Below, one piece after another: positions 54,690 to 63,735 of a stretch of DNA of 64,000 nucleotides. A program made the position numbers and the translations under genes. The number at the start of each line of letters is the position of its first letter. The first letter of the stretch is position 1. The notes under the pieces were generated by a model, which saw nothing but the letters and a program-made list of their open reading frames with translations, was not told the DNA's origin and did no database searches. Where the stretch lies: contig CACIPV010000002.1 in assembly GCA_902588615.1 (NCBI GenBank), positions 39,086-103,085 on the forward strand, read 5' to 3'. Source of the DNA: an uncultured Alphaproteobacteria bacterium (GTDB taxonomy: Bacteria; Pseudomonadota; Alphaproteobacteria; HIMB59).

Positions 54690-54966
54690 ATCTGACTTAC
54701 TTAAGACTTATTTACAGTCAGAAACTGATTTAACACCTGAAATTAACGAAGCAATATTTAACAGACTTTTTGAAATACTAGAAAAAAACATTTTAAATCA
54801 TGTTTCAATAGAACTTAGAAATTTTGGAGTTTTTAAATTAAAATTTATGAAATCTAGATATGGTTCTGACCCACGAAATAAAAATAAAATATATATTCCA
54901 TCAAAATGGAAGGTTAAATTTAAGTCTAGTAAAAATTTAAATAAAAAATTAAATGAAAAAACTTAA
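54661..54966 (+). CDS. ihfB: Integration host factor beta-like (HU/IHF family)
   Basis: DNA-bending nucleoid protein of 101 residues. The family body is seen in KSDLLKTYL, ILEKNILNHVSIELRNFGVFKLKF and RYGSDPRNKNKIYIPSKWKVKFKSSKNLN, where the DPR arm region has the IHF-type Asp-Pro-Arg. Its place directly after rpsA is the conserved ihfB position. The only available start is ATG 54661, inside the end of rpsA, giving a basic eight-residue extension. It is the only DNA-binding regulator recognised in the window. Confidence 0.88.
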   Translation: MKTRTPKKNKSDLLKTYLQSETDLTPEINEAIFNRLFEILEKNILNHVSIELRNFGVFKLKFMKSRYGSDPRNKNKIYIPSKWKVKFKSSKNLNKKLNEKT

Positions 54967-55660
54967 ATCTTTTATAGCTCTTGACCTAAAATCAAATACA
55001 CAAAATATTAGTATTATTAAAAAACTGTGCTGCCATGTTTATGGTTTTAAAGTAGGTTATAGATCATTTTATAATAGTCATTCAAATGAGCTAATATCAG
55101 AAATTAAAAAGTCAAAATGTAAATTATTCCTTGACTTAAAACTTCATGACATACCGAACACAGTGAGCAGTGCGATAGATTCTTTATCAAATATAAATCC
55201 TGATTTTCTTACTTTACATATATCAGGGGGTAACGAGATGATGAAAGCTGCAGTAAAATCTATTAAGAAAAATAAACTTAAAACTAAAATCTTAGGGGTG
55301 ACCTTATTGACAAGCTTAGATGGAAAAGATAGTGAAAAAATATATAAAGAGAGAAATACATCAAAACTTGTTAAAAAATTTACTGAAATTGCTAATAATG
55401 TAAACATTCATGGTCTTATTTGTTCAGGTGACGACCTGAGAGTTTTAAAAAAATTTAATAAATTAATTAAAATAACACCTGGTGTTAAAATGTTTTCTAG
55501 AAATGATGATCAAAAAAGAGTTACTTTTGCTCATAATGCTTTACAAGATGGTGCAAGCTTTGTTGTAATAGGAAGAGAATTAATTGAAAGTAAAAAACCT
55601 TTAGATTTGTTAAAAAAATATGGCGAGCAACATAAAAATAAAAATTTGTGGACAAAATAA
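54953..55660 (+). CDS. pyrF: Orotidine 5'-phosphate decarboxylase
   Basis: Last step of UMP synthesis, 235 residues. Active-site residues are in FIALDLKSN, FKVGYRSFY and the signature FLDLKLHDIPNTV (Asp-x-Lys-x2-Asp). Later stretches ITPGVKMFSRNDDQKRV and DGASFVVIGRELI are typical. It overlaps the IHF-like gene by 14 bases and trpF by 41 bases. Confidence 0.93.
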   Translation: MKKLKSFIALDLKSNTQNISIIKKLCCHVYGFKVGYRSFYNSHSNELISEIKKSKCKLFLDLKLHDIPNTVSSAIDSLSNINPDFLTLHISGGNEMMKAAVKSIKKNKLKTKILGVTLLTSLDGKDSEKIYKERNTSKLVKKFTEIANNVNIHGLICSGDDLRVLKKFNKLIKITPGVKMFSRNDDQKRVTFAHNALQDGASFVVIGRELIESKKPLDLLKKYGEQHKNKNLWTK

Positions 55661-56246
55661 TCCAGCTATTATCAATCATTGTCTTGATTTAAATATTTCT
55701 TATCAAGGACTAATTTTTTATGAAAAGAGTCCAAGGTTTATTGATATGGACACTTTGAACCTTGTTAACCAATATTTTAAATCACACAAAGATAAATTTG
55801 TAGGTGTATTTGTTAATCCATCAATTGATGAAATTAAAAATAAATTAGAAGTTTTTGATTTTGATACAATTCAACTCCATGGGAATGAAGATCAAAACTT
55901 TATAAATGAAGTTAAAAGTAATTTTAAGAAAAAGATTTATAAATCAATATCCCCAGAAGATTTTAAAACAACTGAGTTAATTGATGTAGATCAATTCCTC
56001 ATAGAAGCTGAACCCTCTTCAAATCAGATGCCTGGAGGAAACAACAAAACTTGGGATTGGTCAAATTTTAAAAATGTTAAAAAACTTCCTTATATTTTGT
56101 CAGGAGGTCTAAATGTCACTAATATCAAAAAGGCAATTATCTTAACAGGCGCAGATTTTGTTGATATAAACTCTGGTGTAGAGGAGCACGTAGGTGAAAA
56201 GAGCCTTACTTTGATAGATGATATTATTTCATCAATTTATAACTAA
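55620..56246 (+). CDS. trpF: Phosphoribosylanthranilate isomerase
   Basis: Tryptophan pathway isomerase, 208 residues. Key stretches are [10 protein letters not shown] (catalytic Cys), [29 protein letters not shown] and the phosphate-binding end [10 protein letters not shown] and [11 protein letters not shown]. It begins 41 bases inside pyrF at ATG 55620. The family normally starts just before the IKICG strand, so this start is well placed. The last base overlaps the trpB start. Confidence 0.93.
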   Translation: MASNIKIKICGQNNPAIINHCLDLNISYQGLIFYEKSPRFIDMDTLNLVNQYFKSHKDKFVGVFVNPSIDEIKNKLEVFDFDTIQLHGNEDQNFINEVKSNFKKKIYKSISPEDFKTTELIDVDQFLIEAEPSSNQMPGGNNKTWDWSNFKNVKKLPYILSGGLNVTNIKKAIILTGADFVDINSGVEEHVGEKSLTLIDDIISSIYN

Positions 56247-57451
56247 TGAAAACATATAAACAACCTAGCTCTGTTGGAAGATTTGGTGAATTTGGTGGCA
56301 TGTATGTCTCAGAAACACTAATGCCCCTATTATTAAATTTAGATAAATCCTACAAAAAAATTCAAAAAGATAAAAAATTTAAAAAAGAGCTAAATGATCT
56401 TTTTAAAAACTATGTTGGTAGGCCCTCTTCTTTGCACTATGCTAAAAATTTATCTCAATATATCAATGGACCAAAAGTATATTTTAAAAGAGATGAGCTA
56501 AATCATACGGGAGCCCATAAAATCAATAATTGCTTAGGACAAATACTCCTTGCAAAAAAAATGGGCAAAACAAGAATTATTGCTGAAACAGGTGCTGGAC
56601 AACATGGAGTTGCAACAGCTACTGTATGTGCTCTTTTTGGTCTTCCTTGTTATATCTATATGGGGTCTAAAGATATCGAAAGACAAAAACCTAATGTTTT
56701 TAGAATGAAGCTTCTAGGTGCTACAATTATTCCTGTTGAGTCTGGCAGTAAATCTTTAAAAGATGCGATGAATGAAGCTTTGAGAGATTGGATTAAAAAC
56801 GTCAGAGATACTTTTTATATTATCGGTTCTACTGCAGGTCCTCACCCCTACCCAAAAATGGTAAGAGATTTCCAATCTGTAATTGGAAAAGAGGCGAGAG
56901 AGCAGATATTAAAAGTTGAAAAAAAACTACCAGATTTTTTGATAGCTTGTGTTGGAGGCGGATCAAATGCCATGGGTTTATTTTATCCATTTTTGAATGA
57001 TAAAAAGGTAAAGATTATTGGAGTTGAGGCGGCTGGTATAGGCGCTAAAACAGAAGAAACAGCGGCTACAATGACCTCTGGAACTCCTGGTATTTTACAT
57101 GGTAGTTATAGTTATGTTTTACAAGACAATGATGGACAAATAAAAGAGGCTCACTCTATTTCTGCCGGCCTCGATTACCCTGGTGTAGGACCTGAACACT
57201 CTTACTTAAAAGATATTAAAAGAGTTAAGTACTTTGGCATAACTGATAAAGAAGCTCTTGAAGCATTTCAAACATGTTCAAGACTAGAGGGAATTATTCC
57301 AGCACTTGAACCTTCCCATGCCCTAGCCTACTTGATTAAAGCGTTTAAAAATAAACATAAAAACAAAGTTGTAATTTTAAATTTGTGTGGACGAGGTGAT
57401 AAAGATTTATTTACCGCAGCTAGAGCAATAGGAATTGATGCAGATGAATAA
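56246..57451 (+). CDS. trpB: Tryptophan synthase beta chain
   Basis: PLP enzyme condensing indole with serine, 401 residues. The PLP lysine is in [16 protein letters not shown]. Other conserved parts are [51 protein letters not shown] and [14 protein letters not shown]. It overlaps trpF by one base (TAATG) and trpA by 17 bases. Confidence 0.97.
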   Translation: MKTYKQPSSVGRFGEFGGMYVSETLMPLLLNLDKSYKKIQKDKKFKKELNDLFKNYVGRPSSLHYAKNLSQYINGPKVYFKRDELNHTGAHKINNCLGQILLAKKMGKTRIIAETGAGQHGVATATVCALFGLPCYIYMGSKDIERQKPNVFRMKLLGATIIPVESGSKSLKDAMNEALRDWIKNVRDTFYIIGSTAGPHPYPKMVRDFQSVIGKEAREQILKVEKKLPDFLIACVGGGSNAMGLFYPFLNDKKVKIIGVEAAGIGAKTEETAATMTSGTPGILHGSYSYVLQDNDGQIKEAHSISAGLDYPGVGPEHSYLKDIKRVKYFGITDKEALEAFQTCSRLEGIIPALEPSHALAYLIKAFKNKHKNKVVILNLCGRGDKDLFTAARAIGIDADE

Positions 57452-58220
57452 TCTAGACACTCTTCCTAAGAAAAAAATACTCTCATTATTTATGACGTGT
57501 GGATTTCCTACGCTAAATTATAGCAAAAAGATTTTTAATGAAATGTTATCTCATCAACCAGATATTATTGAGTTTGGGCTTCCCTTTTCTGATCCAATGG
57601 CAGATGGCCCTATTATCCAAGAGGCAAATAAACTTGCACTTAGATCAAAATTATCAACACAACATTCATTAGATTTAATTAAATATTTGAGTAAATCTAA
57701 AAAAAATACTTCATTTGTTATCATGTGTTATTTAAATACTGTTCGCAAATTTGGATTAAATAAATTCATCAAAAATATAAAAAGTATTGTTGATGGTATA
57801 ATAATTGTTGATTTGCCTTTTGAAGAGGAAGGTGCGATCAAAAAATCATTATCTAAAAATAATATACACTTGATCAAGTTAATCTCTCCAATGACTGATA
57901 AAAAAAGATCACAAAAACTTTTGAAAAATTCAAAAGGCTTCATTTATTATATATCTGCAACTGGGATCACAGGATCAAATAAATTAGATTACAAAGAAAT
58001 AAATAAAAATGTTAAATTTATAAAAAAAATGTCTTCTGTTCCTGTTTTAGTTGGGTTTGGGATCAAGTCTAAAAAAGATGTCATTGATATATCCAAAAAA
58101 ACAAATGCAGATGGTGTTATAATTGGCTCAGCTCTTATTCAAAAATATTTTGACCTAAAAATGGATTTTAATAAGTACCTTAAAAGTCTTAAAAAATTTA
58201 TTAAAGAGGTTAATGTCTAA
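57435..58220 (+). CDS. trpA: Tryptophan synthase alpha chain
   Basis: Cleaves indole-3-glycerol phosphate, 261 residues. The catalytic Glu lies in [22 protein letters not shown], with Asp in IVDLPFEEE and the phosphate loops [11 protein letters not shown] and [13 protein letters not shown]. The start ATG 57435 lies inside trpB; a second ATG two codons on would also serve. trpFBA then leads to accD as in many alphaproteobacteria. Confidence 0.95.
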   Translation: MMQMNNLDTLPKKKILSLFMTCGFPTLNYSKKIFNEMLSHQPDIIEFGLPFSDPMADGPIIQEANKLALRSKLSTQHSLDLIKYLSKSKKNTSFVIMCYLNTVRKFGLNKFIKNIKSIVDGIIIVDLPFEEEGAIKKSLSKNNIHLIKLISPMTDKKRSQKLLKNSKGFIYYISATGITGSNKLDYKEINKNVKFIKKMSSVPVLVGFGIKSKKDVIDISKKTNADGVIIGSALIQKYFDLKMDFNKYLKSLKKFIKEVNV

Positions 58221-58222
58221 AT

Positions 58223-59068
58223 ATGAACTGGCTCACAGATTATGTAAAACCTAAATTAAGCTCCCTTGTTAATCGAAAAGAGCCCCCGTCTGATTTATGG
58301 ACTAAGTGTGGATGTGGGGAAAGAGCCCTGTATGTGAGTGATTTAAATGAAAATCTTAATGTTTGTTCATATTGTGACTTTCATATGGGTATGGATGTAA
58401 ATAGTAGATTAAAAAATTTATTTGGTAATGAAAATTATGAATTAATAGAGATACCTTTTGAAAATAATGATCCTCTAAAATTTAAAGATCTTAAAAAATA
58501 CTCAGATAGAATGAAAGCTGCACAAAAGAAAACGAATCAAAAAGATGCTGCTATTTTAGCTAAAGGTGATATTGGAAGCACAAAAGTTGTAGTTTTTATT
58601 TTAGATTTTAATTTTATGGGAGGTTCAATGGGTCAATTTGTTGGTGAGGCATTTAAAATTGGTTGTCAAAATGCTGTCGATTTAAATTGTCCATTTATAT
58701 CTGTTGCTTCCTCAGGAGGTGCTAGGATGCAAGAGGGTATTGTAAGTTTAATGCAACTACCTAAAACAGTTGCAGCTGTAAATATGCTAGACCAACATAA
58801 AATTCCTTATGTAAGTGTTTTAACTCATCCTACCACTGGAGGTGTGAGCGCTTCGTTTGCCATGCTTGGGGATATTATTATCGCTGAAAAAGGAAGTATG
58901 ATTGGTTTTGCCGGAAAAAGAGTTATCGAAGAGACGATCAAAGAACAATTACCTGAGGATTTTCAGACTGCCGAATATCTTCTTGAACACGGAATGGTTG
59001 ACATGGTTGTCCATCGAAAAGAATTAAGTCAAACACTTTCAAAAGTTTTATCATTCGTAAAAAAATAA
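58223..59068 (+). CDS. accD: Acetyl-CoA carboxylase carboxyltransferase beta subunit
   Basis: Transfers carboxyl from biotin to acetyl-CoA together with AccA, 281 residues. The core has DFNFMGGSMGQFVGEAF, SVASSGGARMQEGIVSLMQ, HPTTGGVSASFAMLGD and GFAGKRVIEETI. The N-terminal zinc ribbon reads WTKCGCGERAL...VCSYCDFH. The first pair is therefore C-x-C where zinc-binding AccDs have C-x2-C, and the second pair is normal. It starts two bases after trpA. Confidence 0.95.
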   Translation: MNWLTDYVKPKLSSLVNRKEPPSDLWTKCGCGERALYVSDLNENLNVCSYCDFHMGMDVNSRLKNLFGNENYELIEIPFENNDPLKFKDLKKYSDRMKAAQKKTNQKDAAILAKGDIGSTKVVVFILDFNFMGGSMGQFVGEAFKIGCQNAVDLNCPFISVASSGGARMQEGIVSLMQLPKTVAAVNMLDQHKIPYVSVLTHPTTGGVSASFAMLGDIIIAEKGSMIGFAGKRVIEETIKEQLPEDFQTAEYLLEHGMVDMVVHRKELSQTLSKVLSFVKK

Positions 59069-59072
59069 ATTC

Positions 59073-60320
59073 TTGAAAGATCCCATTTTTCAAAGACTAC
59101 TAAATCTACATCCAAAATTTTCAGACTTATCTTTATGGAGAATTAAAAAACTTTTAAAGAAAATCAATTTTGATGAAAATTTACTGCCCAAAGTCATTCA
59201 CATAGCTGGTACTAATGGAAAAGGCTCAACAGCAGCTATTTTAAAATCAATTCTCAATCATCATGATTATTCAACACACGTGTACTCCACTCCTCACCTA
59301 GTAAAATTTAATGAAAGAATTCAATTAAGATCTAAAGAAATTTCTAATCAAAAATTATTAGAATATTTAGAGTTTTGTGAAAATAAAAATGAAGGGAATT
59401 TGATAACATTTTTTGAAATTACTACTGCGGCAGCGTTTAAAGCTTTTCAAGATCATAAAGCTGACTATCTAATATTAGAAGTTGGACTTGGAGGAAGATT
59501 TGATGCTACAAATATTTTAAAAAAATCAAAGTATGCAGCTATTACTCCAATTTCCTTAGATCATCAAGATTATTTAGGAAATTCATTGGATCAAATTGCT
59601 TTTGAGAAATTAGGAATATTGAACTCAAAAAGTACAATTTTTATTAATCAACAGAAAACAAATGTTATGAAATTTATTAAGTCACAATTAAAAAAAAGAA
59701 AATTAAATGCAAATATATTTAATACACATTGGAAAATAAAATCTAATTTTTATTTATCGAATGATATAAGGGTTAATTTATCAAAATTAAGTTTATTAGG
59801 ATCACATCAATTGATTAATGCTGGATTAGCAATACATTTAGCGAGGAATATATTAAAGGAAAAATTTGTAATAGAAAAAACAGAAAAAGCGTTGATGAAT
59901 TGTGAGTGGCCTGGGAGATTGCAGCAAATTAAGAGCGGACTCTTAAATAAAAAAATAAAAAAATATATGAATATTTACTTAGATGGCTTTCACAATATCG
60001 ATGGCATGAAAGCATTAATTAAATCATTACCAAAAAATAGGAAGATACTCATATGCTCTTTTTTAAAAAATAAAAAATATATTCAGATGCTTTCTAACTT
60101 ATCAAATCATTTTAATAAAATAATTGTTGTTAAAATGAACGAGGAAAACTCTATCACTGAGGATTTGCTGCCCAAATACCTTAAGCTCTATTTTGCAAAT
60201 TCCTTAACAGATTCATTTAAAATGATTAATAAATTCTCATCAAATCAGACCACAATTTATTTTGGAGGATCATTATATTTTATTGGTGAAGTGATAAAAT
60301 TAAATCGTTTAAAAAATTAG
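59073..60320 (+). CDS. folC: Folylpolyglutamate synthase / dihydrofolate synthase
   Basis: Adds glutamate to folates, 415 residues. The P-loop is VIHIAGTNGKGSTAAIL. Further Mur-ligase-like motifs are HLVKFNERIQ, LEVGLGGRFDATN, ITPISLDHQDYLG and LDGFHNIDGMKAL. The start is TTG at 59073, four bases after accD, with no ATG nearby. It ends the plus-strand chain. Polyglutamylated folate would serve the C1 block of region 2. Confidence 0.93.
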   Translation: MKDPIFQRLLNLHPKFSDLSLWRIKKLLKKINFDENLLPKVIHIAGTNGKGSTAAILKSILNHHDYSTHVYSTPHLVKFNERIQLRSKEISNQKLLEYLEFCENKNEGNLITFFEITTAAAFKAFQDHKADYLILEVGLGGRFDATNILKKSKYAAITPISLDHQDYLGNSLDQIAFEKLGILNSKSTIFINQQKTNVMKFIKSQLKKRKLNANIFNTHWKIKSNFYLSNDIRVNLSKLSLLGSHQLINAGLAIHLARNILKEKFVIEKTEKALMNCEWPGRLQQIKSGLLNKKIKKYMNIYLDGFHNIDGMKALIKSLPKNRKILICSFLKNKKYIQMLSNLSNHFNKIIVVKMNEENSITEDLLPKYLKLYFANSLTDSFKMINKFSSNQTTIYFGGSLYFIGEVIKLNRLKN

Positions 60321-60432
60321 ATTTTCTCACTATATAGTGCCAAATAGCAAAAATATCCGCATTTATAAAGATATATTGATTGATCTAAATTTTCTCAGAA
60401 AAGTAAGAATTAATAACTAACCTTAATCCTCC

Positions 60433-60468
60433 AGAACCATTCTTGTGGTTTTCTTCGAGAATGGTTCT
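60433..60468. terminator. Perfect 11-bp inverted repeat between folC and the DCC-family gene
   Basis: AGAACCATTCT (60433-60443) and AGAATGGTTCT (60458-60468) pair perfectly around a 14-base loop. It lies just past the stop of the minus-strand DCC gene and 110 bases past folC, between convergent genes. A U-run follows only loosely on the plus side. It could terminate one or both transcripts or act as a 3' stabiliser. The rest of the 149-base gap shows nothing else. Confidence 0.65.
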
Positions 60469-60469
60469 A

Positions 60470-60805
60470 CTAAATCTTCTTTTTGTTTTTCAAATAAAGT
60501 AGTAAAGCTAGTCCTTCGTATGCAATTTTCCATAATTGTCTAAATAATGGTAGCTTCAACAATAAAGACAGGTATCTCCATCTTGGAATTGTATCCCATA
60601 AAACTAAAAAGGACTCTGATCCAGAAACAATTTTTCCATCATGATATACATGCATTCTTCTAAATAAATCTTTTTTGGAGAGATGATTTATATGCTCATC
60701 TTTATTTTTTGAAATATCAACATAGTTTATATTACAGGTTTTCTTTTTATAGTGACTTATCTCTGCATTACAAATATTACATGAACCATTAAAGTATACT
60801 TTCAT
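60470..60805 (-). CDS. DCC family thiol-disulfide oxidoreductase-like protein (DUF393)
   Basis: A 111-residue protein with the family start VYFNGSCNICNAEI, giving Cys9-x2-Cys12 in place of the DxxCxxC form (the usual Asp is Asn6). The C-terminal LPLFRQLWKIAYEGLALL with LLWDTIPRWRYL is the usual second half. Members are presumed redox proteins of thioredoxin-like fold; physiological role unknown. It starts five bases after the stop of the glutathione S-transferase gene, in one unit with it. Confidence 0.85.
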   Translation of the reverse strand: MKVYFNGSCNICNAEISHYKKKTCNINYVDISKNKDEHINHLSKKDLFRRMHVYHDGKIVSGSESFLVLWDTIPRWRYLSLLLKLPLFRQLWKIAYEGLALLLYLKNKKKI

Positions 60806-60810
60806 TTTGA

Positions 60811-61425
60811 TTATGCGGGTGGTGGTATTGAGCCATCTTTAAATAGATCATATCCCTTTAAGACAGCAGGTCTAAGTGATATTTGATTATACCAACGCAA
60901 TAGATTGATATATTTATTCAGACCTATATCATGAATTGGATGTCTAGCGATCCAAGGAAATGTTGCGATATCTGCAATTGAATATTCATTTGCCAAATAT
61001 TCATTTTTAGACAAATGATCATCTAAATTTTTGTATATCGTTTCTGCAATTTTAAAATATCTATCTTCACCAAAATCACTTTTACCGGGATTATAATGAT
61101 GAAATTGATGATGCTGACCTAACATAGGGCCTATATAACCCATTTGAGCCATCAACCACTGGGTTGTTAAACTTTGATTTGAGCCATAAAATTCTCCTGA
61201 TAAATTTGCCAAGTAAATTAAGATAGCACCAGACTCAAATATGGTCTTATTATCATGTCTTAAAACAGGAATTTTTGAAAATGGAGAAATTTTTTTAAAC
61301 TCATCGTTGAATTGTTCACCCTTATTTAAATTAATTAAAGTCAAATCATAACTCTCATTAATCTCCTCTAACATTATTGAAATTTTTCTTGCATTTGGAG
61401 TTGAGTCTGCAAATAACTCAAACAT
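60811..61425 (-). CDS. Glutathione S-transferase family protein (YfcG/nu-class-like)
   Basis: Thioredoxin-fold N-terminal domain with LFADSTPNARKISIMLEE, SPFSKIPVL (cis-Pro) and FESGAILIYLA, followed by an all-helical C-terminal domain with GPMLGQHHQFHHY and YSIADIATFPWI. The TPNxxKI start and the GQxHHF stretch are those of YfcG-type disulfide-bond oxidoreductases. 204 residues. The start abuts the stop of the membrane protein gene upstream. Likely role: glutathione-dependent thiol redox chemistry. Confidence 0.88.
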   Translation of the reverse strand: MFELFADSTPNARKISIMLEEINESYDLTLINLNKGEQFNDEFKKISPFSKIPVLRHDNKTIFESGAILIYLANLSGEFYGSNQSLTTQWLMAQMGYIGPMLGQHHQFHHYNPGKSDFGEDRYFKIAETIYKNLDDHLSKNEYLANEYSIADIATFPWIARHPIHDIGLNKYINLLRWYNQISLRPAVLKGYDLFKDGSIPPPA

Positions 61426-61761
61426 TCAAATTAAACTCATAATATATTTATGAACAAAATATCCTATTACGAGTAAAGTCAATCCAATCAAGTAAATTAG
61501 CCAAAAATTCATATTGAGATTTTTTGCAAAGAAAAAAGGTAAGAAAAATAAATATGAGACAGGTACTCCAATAAGAATGCTTTTTGCAAATATTACAGTA
61601 TTTTCAGTATTTTTATGCTCTAAGAAAGAGAAGGCTATGGCTATTATACTTGCTATTGGAAGAGCAATAATAAATCCAGATAGCTCAGGTTTTTTACCGG
61701 AAAGCCAACTTGCAAATGCAATCACAAGAGCAGCTAATAAAACTTTTAAAGCAAAAATCAT
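61426..61761 (-). CDS. Small unknown membrane protein (possibly DUF3147)
   Basis: A 111-residue hydrophobic protein with four predicted membrane segments: about 4-22, 29-46, 58-80 and 86-106. Short loops include SGKKPELSG and EHKNTEN. Size and topology resemble DUF3147 proteins, but I cannot confirm that by motif. It is in line with the GST and DCC genes and begins 30 bases downstream of the DUF4198 gene. Confidence 0.6.
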   Translation of the reverse strand: MIFALKVLLAALVIAFASWLSGKKPELSGFIIALPIASIIAIAFSFLEHKNTENTVIFAKSILIGVPVSYLFFLPFFFAKNLNMNFWLIYLIGLTLLVIGYFVHKYIMSLI

Positions 61762-61791
61762 AATTATCTATTTTATACTAATTAATAATAA

Positions 61792-62625
61792 TTAAAGATT
61801 ATTTTCAGGTATTAAGAAAGTTGTTGATGCCCAATCACTATGCCAGATTGGCTCATTTTTTTCTGAGTCTGCTTTTAATGGATAAATCACAACTGAGTCT
61901 AAAAGATATTCCCTTCCTGGTTCAATATCAAAAGTGAATTTTCCTTTATCATCCGTTATGGTATTTACAATTGATAACTTTGTATTTTTATATTTCGAAA
62001 AAATTGTAACAAGATTTTTTTTTAGTGGTTTTTTTTTGTAATATAAAGTTCCACTCATTTGCTTTGAATTCAATTCTTTGTAAGGATTTTGGTCTAAAAC
62101 AAATTCAAATAGAAGTCCTGTTTTTTTATCCTTCCCCTCACTGCCATTTAGTGTAATAAGAGATTTTGCATAACGACGATAACTCTCAATAAAATTACTT
62201 TCGGGAAATCCTTTCTCAAAATGAGTATCGATTAGTTGCTGGTAACCTTTTTCATTAACAAAATCCTCGAATTTTTGAAACTTTTTATAATCAACATATT
62301 TATCTTTAGTTTCATGATAAATAATTAATAAATTGTCTAAATTAGTCGTTATATTAATTGCAGGCACATCACCTAGTATGCCCTTTATTTTTTCTTTTTT
62401 ATTTTTGGATCCAGATAAAATTTTAAATGTTTTAAAATCTTGTGGATTATACATTAAAACCATACCTTGAAATTCTTGTCCTACCCTCAAGTGAGCATTT
62501 ATTAAGTTATCATTAAGTTGATATTGCGTAGGCTCGATCCAAAATTCATGAGCGTTTGCTCTAATAGAATAAGCAATAAGTAGCAAAAAAATATAAAGAA
62601 TTTTTAGATGAATTTTGGTAAACAT
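61792..62625 (-). CDS. Secreted DUF4198-like protein
   Basis: A 277-residue exported protein. The signal peptide (about 1-25) ends SIRANA and is followed at once by HEFWIEP, the hallmark of DUF4198 proteins, which are often found with nickel or cobalt transporters. The C-terminal third resembles a carboxypeptidase-like/CNA-B beta domain (TDDKGKFTFDIEPGREYLL). The N-terminal His of the mature protein and the divergent HupE/UreJ-type gene support a metal-handling role, which is inferred. Confidence 0.72.
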   Translation of the reverse strand: MFTKIHLKILYIFLLLIAYSIRANAHEFWIEPTQYQLNDNLINAHLRVGQEFQGMVLMYNPQDFKTFKILSGSKNKKEKIKGILGDVPAINITTNLDNLLIIYHETKDKYVDYKKFQKFEDFVNEKGYQQLIDTHFEKGFPESNFIESYRRYAKSLITLNGSEGKDKKTGLLFEFVLDQNPYKELNSKQMSGTLYYKKKPLKKNLVTIFSKYKNTKLSIVNTITDDKGKFTFDIEPGREYLLDSVVIYPLKADSEKNEPIWHSDWASTTFLIPENNL

Positions 62626-62631
62626 GACCGA

Positions 62632-63735
62632 ATGATTAAGTGCTTATTTTTTCTAATTTTAATATTGAGCTCTCCTCTGCATTCACACGAAATTAAACCC
62701 GCAGTGATGGATATTACCATTATTGAAGGAAATGCATCAATCGAATTTAAATTAAATGCAGAAACTGTTCTTTCTGAAATTGATGCCTCTTTACATCAGG
62801 ATACCAACGACTCACCTCAATCTCAAAAATATGATGCGTTACGGGCCCTTTCCACTGAAGAAGTAGAGAAAATGGTCATAGAAAATGAAAACAAATTTAC
62901 AGATAAGATTAAAATCAATATCGGAGATGAAACTATTCCGCTTTCTTTAAGAAATGTAGATACTTTTCAAGAAATAAACGATGAATTTCCCAGAGATACA
63001 ACTTTAAACATAGGTTTTGAAATAAAAGATGAGTCTTTTACCATTCAATTTGAAAAAGAATTGGGTCCCGTGGTAATTAGACATTTTGAGGATTTATCAA
63101 AAGAGTCTGTTTTATTTACAACTTATTTACAACCTGCTGAAAGATCATCACTCATATCTCAACAGACACGGTCTTCAGCTTTAAGTACAACAATTGAATA
63201 TTTAGTTTTAGGGATAGAGCATATTGTTCCTAAGGGACTTGACCATATCTTATTCATAATAGGTATCTTTTTTTACGCCATCAAATTTAAACCTTTATTA
63301 CTTCAAGTCACAATGTTTACAGTTGCGCATTCGATCACACTTATTCTAGCTAGTTTTAATTTAATTTTTATACCTGCTACTATTGTTGAACCGTTAATAG
63401 CATTGTCTATAAGCTATGTTGCAATTGAGAATATATTTCAAAGACGTTCAACTTTACTTCGGTATTTAATAATTTTTATTTTTGGATTAATTCATGGTTT
63501 AGGTTTTGCGTTTGTGCTGGGAGATATTGGGTTAAATACTAGTCAACTTGTTTTAAGTTTAATCTCATTTAACATTGGTGTAGAAATAGCACAGATAGCA
63601 ATTATTATCTTAGCATCAATTATCTTTATAATACCTTCACGTCAAAGTTGGTATAGAGCATTTTTGCAAATTCCTATTTCGATTATAATTTCAATGATTG
63701 GTTTATATTGGTTTATTGAAAGAGTATTCTTTTAA
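62632..63735 (+). CDS. HupE/UreJ-type membrane protein with periplasmic domain
   Basis: From ATG 62632 the protein has 367 residues. A signal peptide ends near LHSHEIKPA and a periplasmic domain of about 170 residues follows. Then come about six membrane helices with the HupE/UreJ_2 motifs GLDHILFIIGIF, FTVAHSITLILA, EPLIALSISYVAIEN, FGLIHGLGFAFVLG and FNIGVEIAQIA. The family is linked to nickel or cobalt uptake. An ATG at 62608 would overlap the divergent gene and spoil the signal peptide. The stop overlaps that of the histidine phosphatase gene by four bases. Confidence 0.8.
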   Translation: MIKCLFFLILILSSPLHSHEIKPAVMDITIIEGNASIEFKLNAETVLSEIDASLHQDTNDSPQSQKYDALRALSTEEVEKMVIENENKFTDKIKINIGDETIPLSLRNVDTFQEINDEFPRDTTLNIGFEIKDESFTIQFEKELGPVVIRHFEDLSKESVLFTTYLQPAERSSLISQQTRSSALSTTIEYLVLGIEHIVPKGLDHILFIIGIFFYAIKFKPLLLQVTMFTVAHSITLILASFNLIFIPATIVEPLIALSISYVAIENIFQRRSTLLRYLIIFIFGLIHGLGFAFVLGDIGLNTSQLVLSLISFNIGVEIAQIAIIILASIIFIIPSRQSWYRAFLQIPISIIISMIGLYWFIERVFF

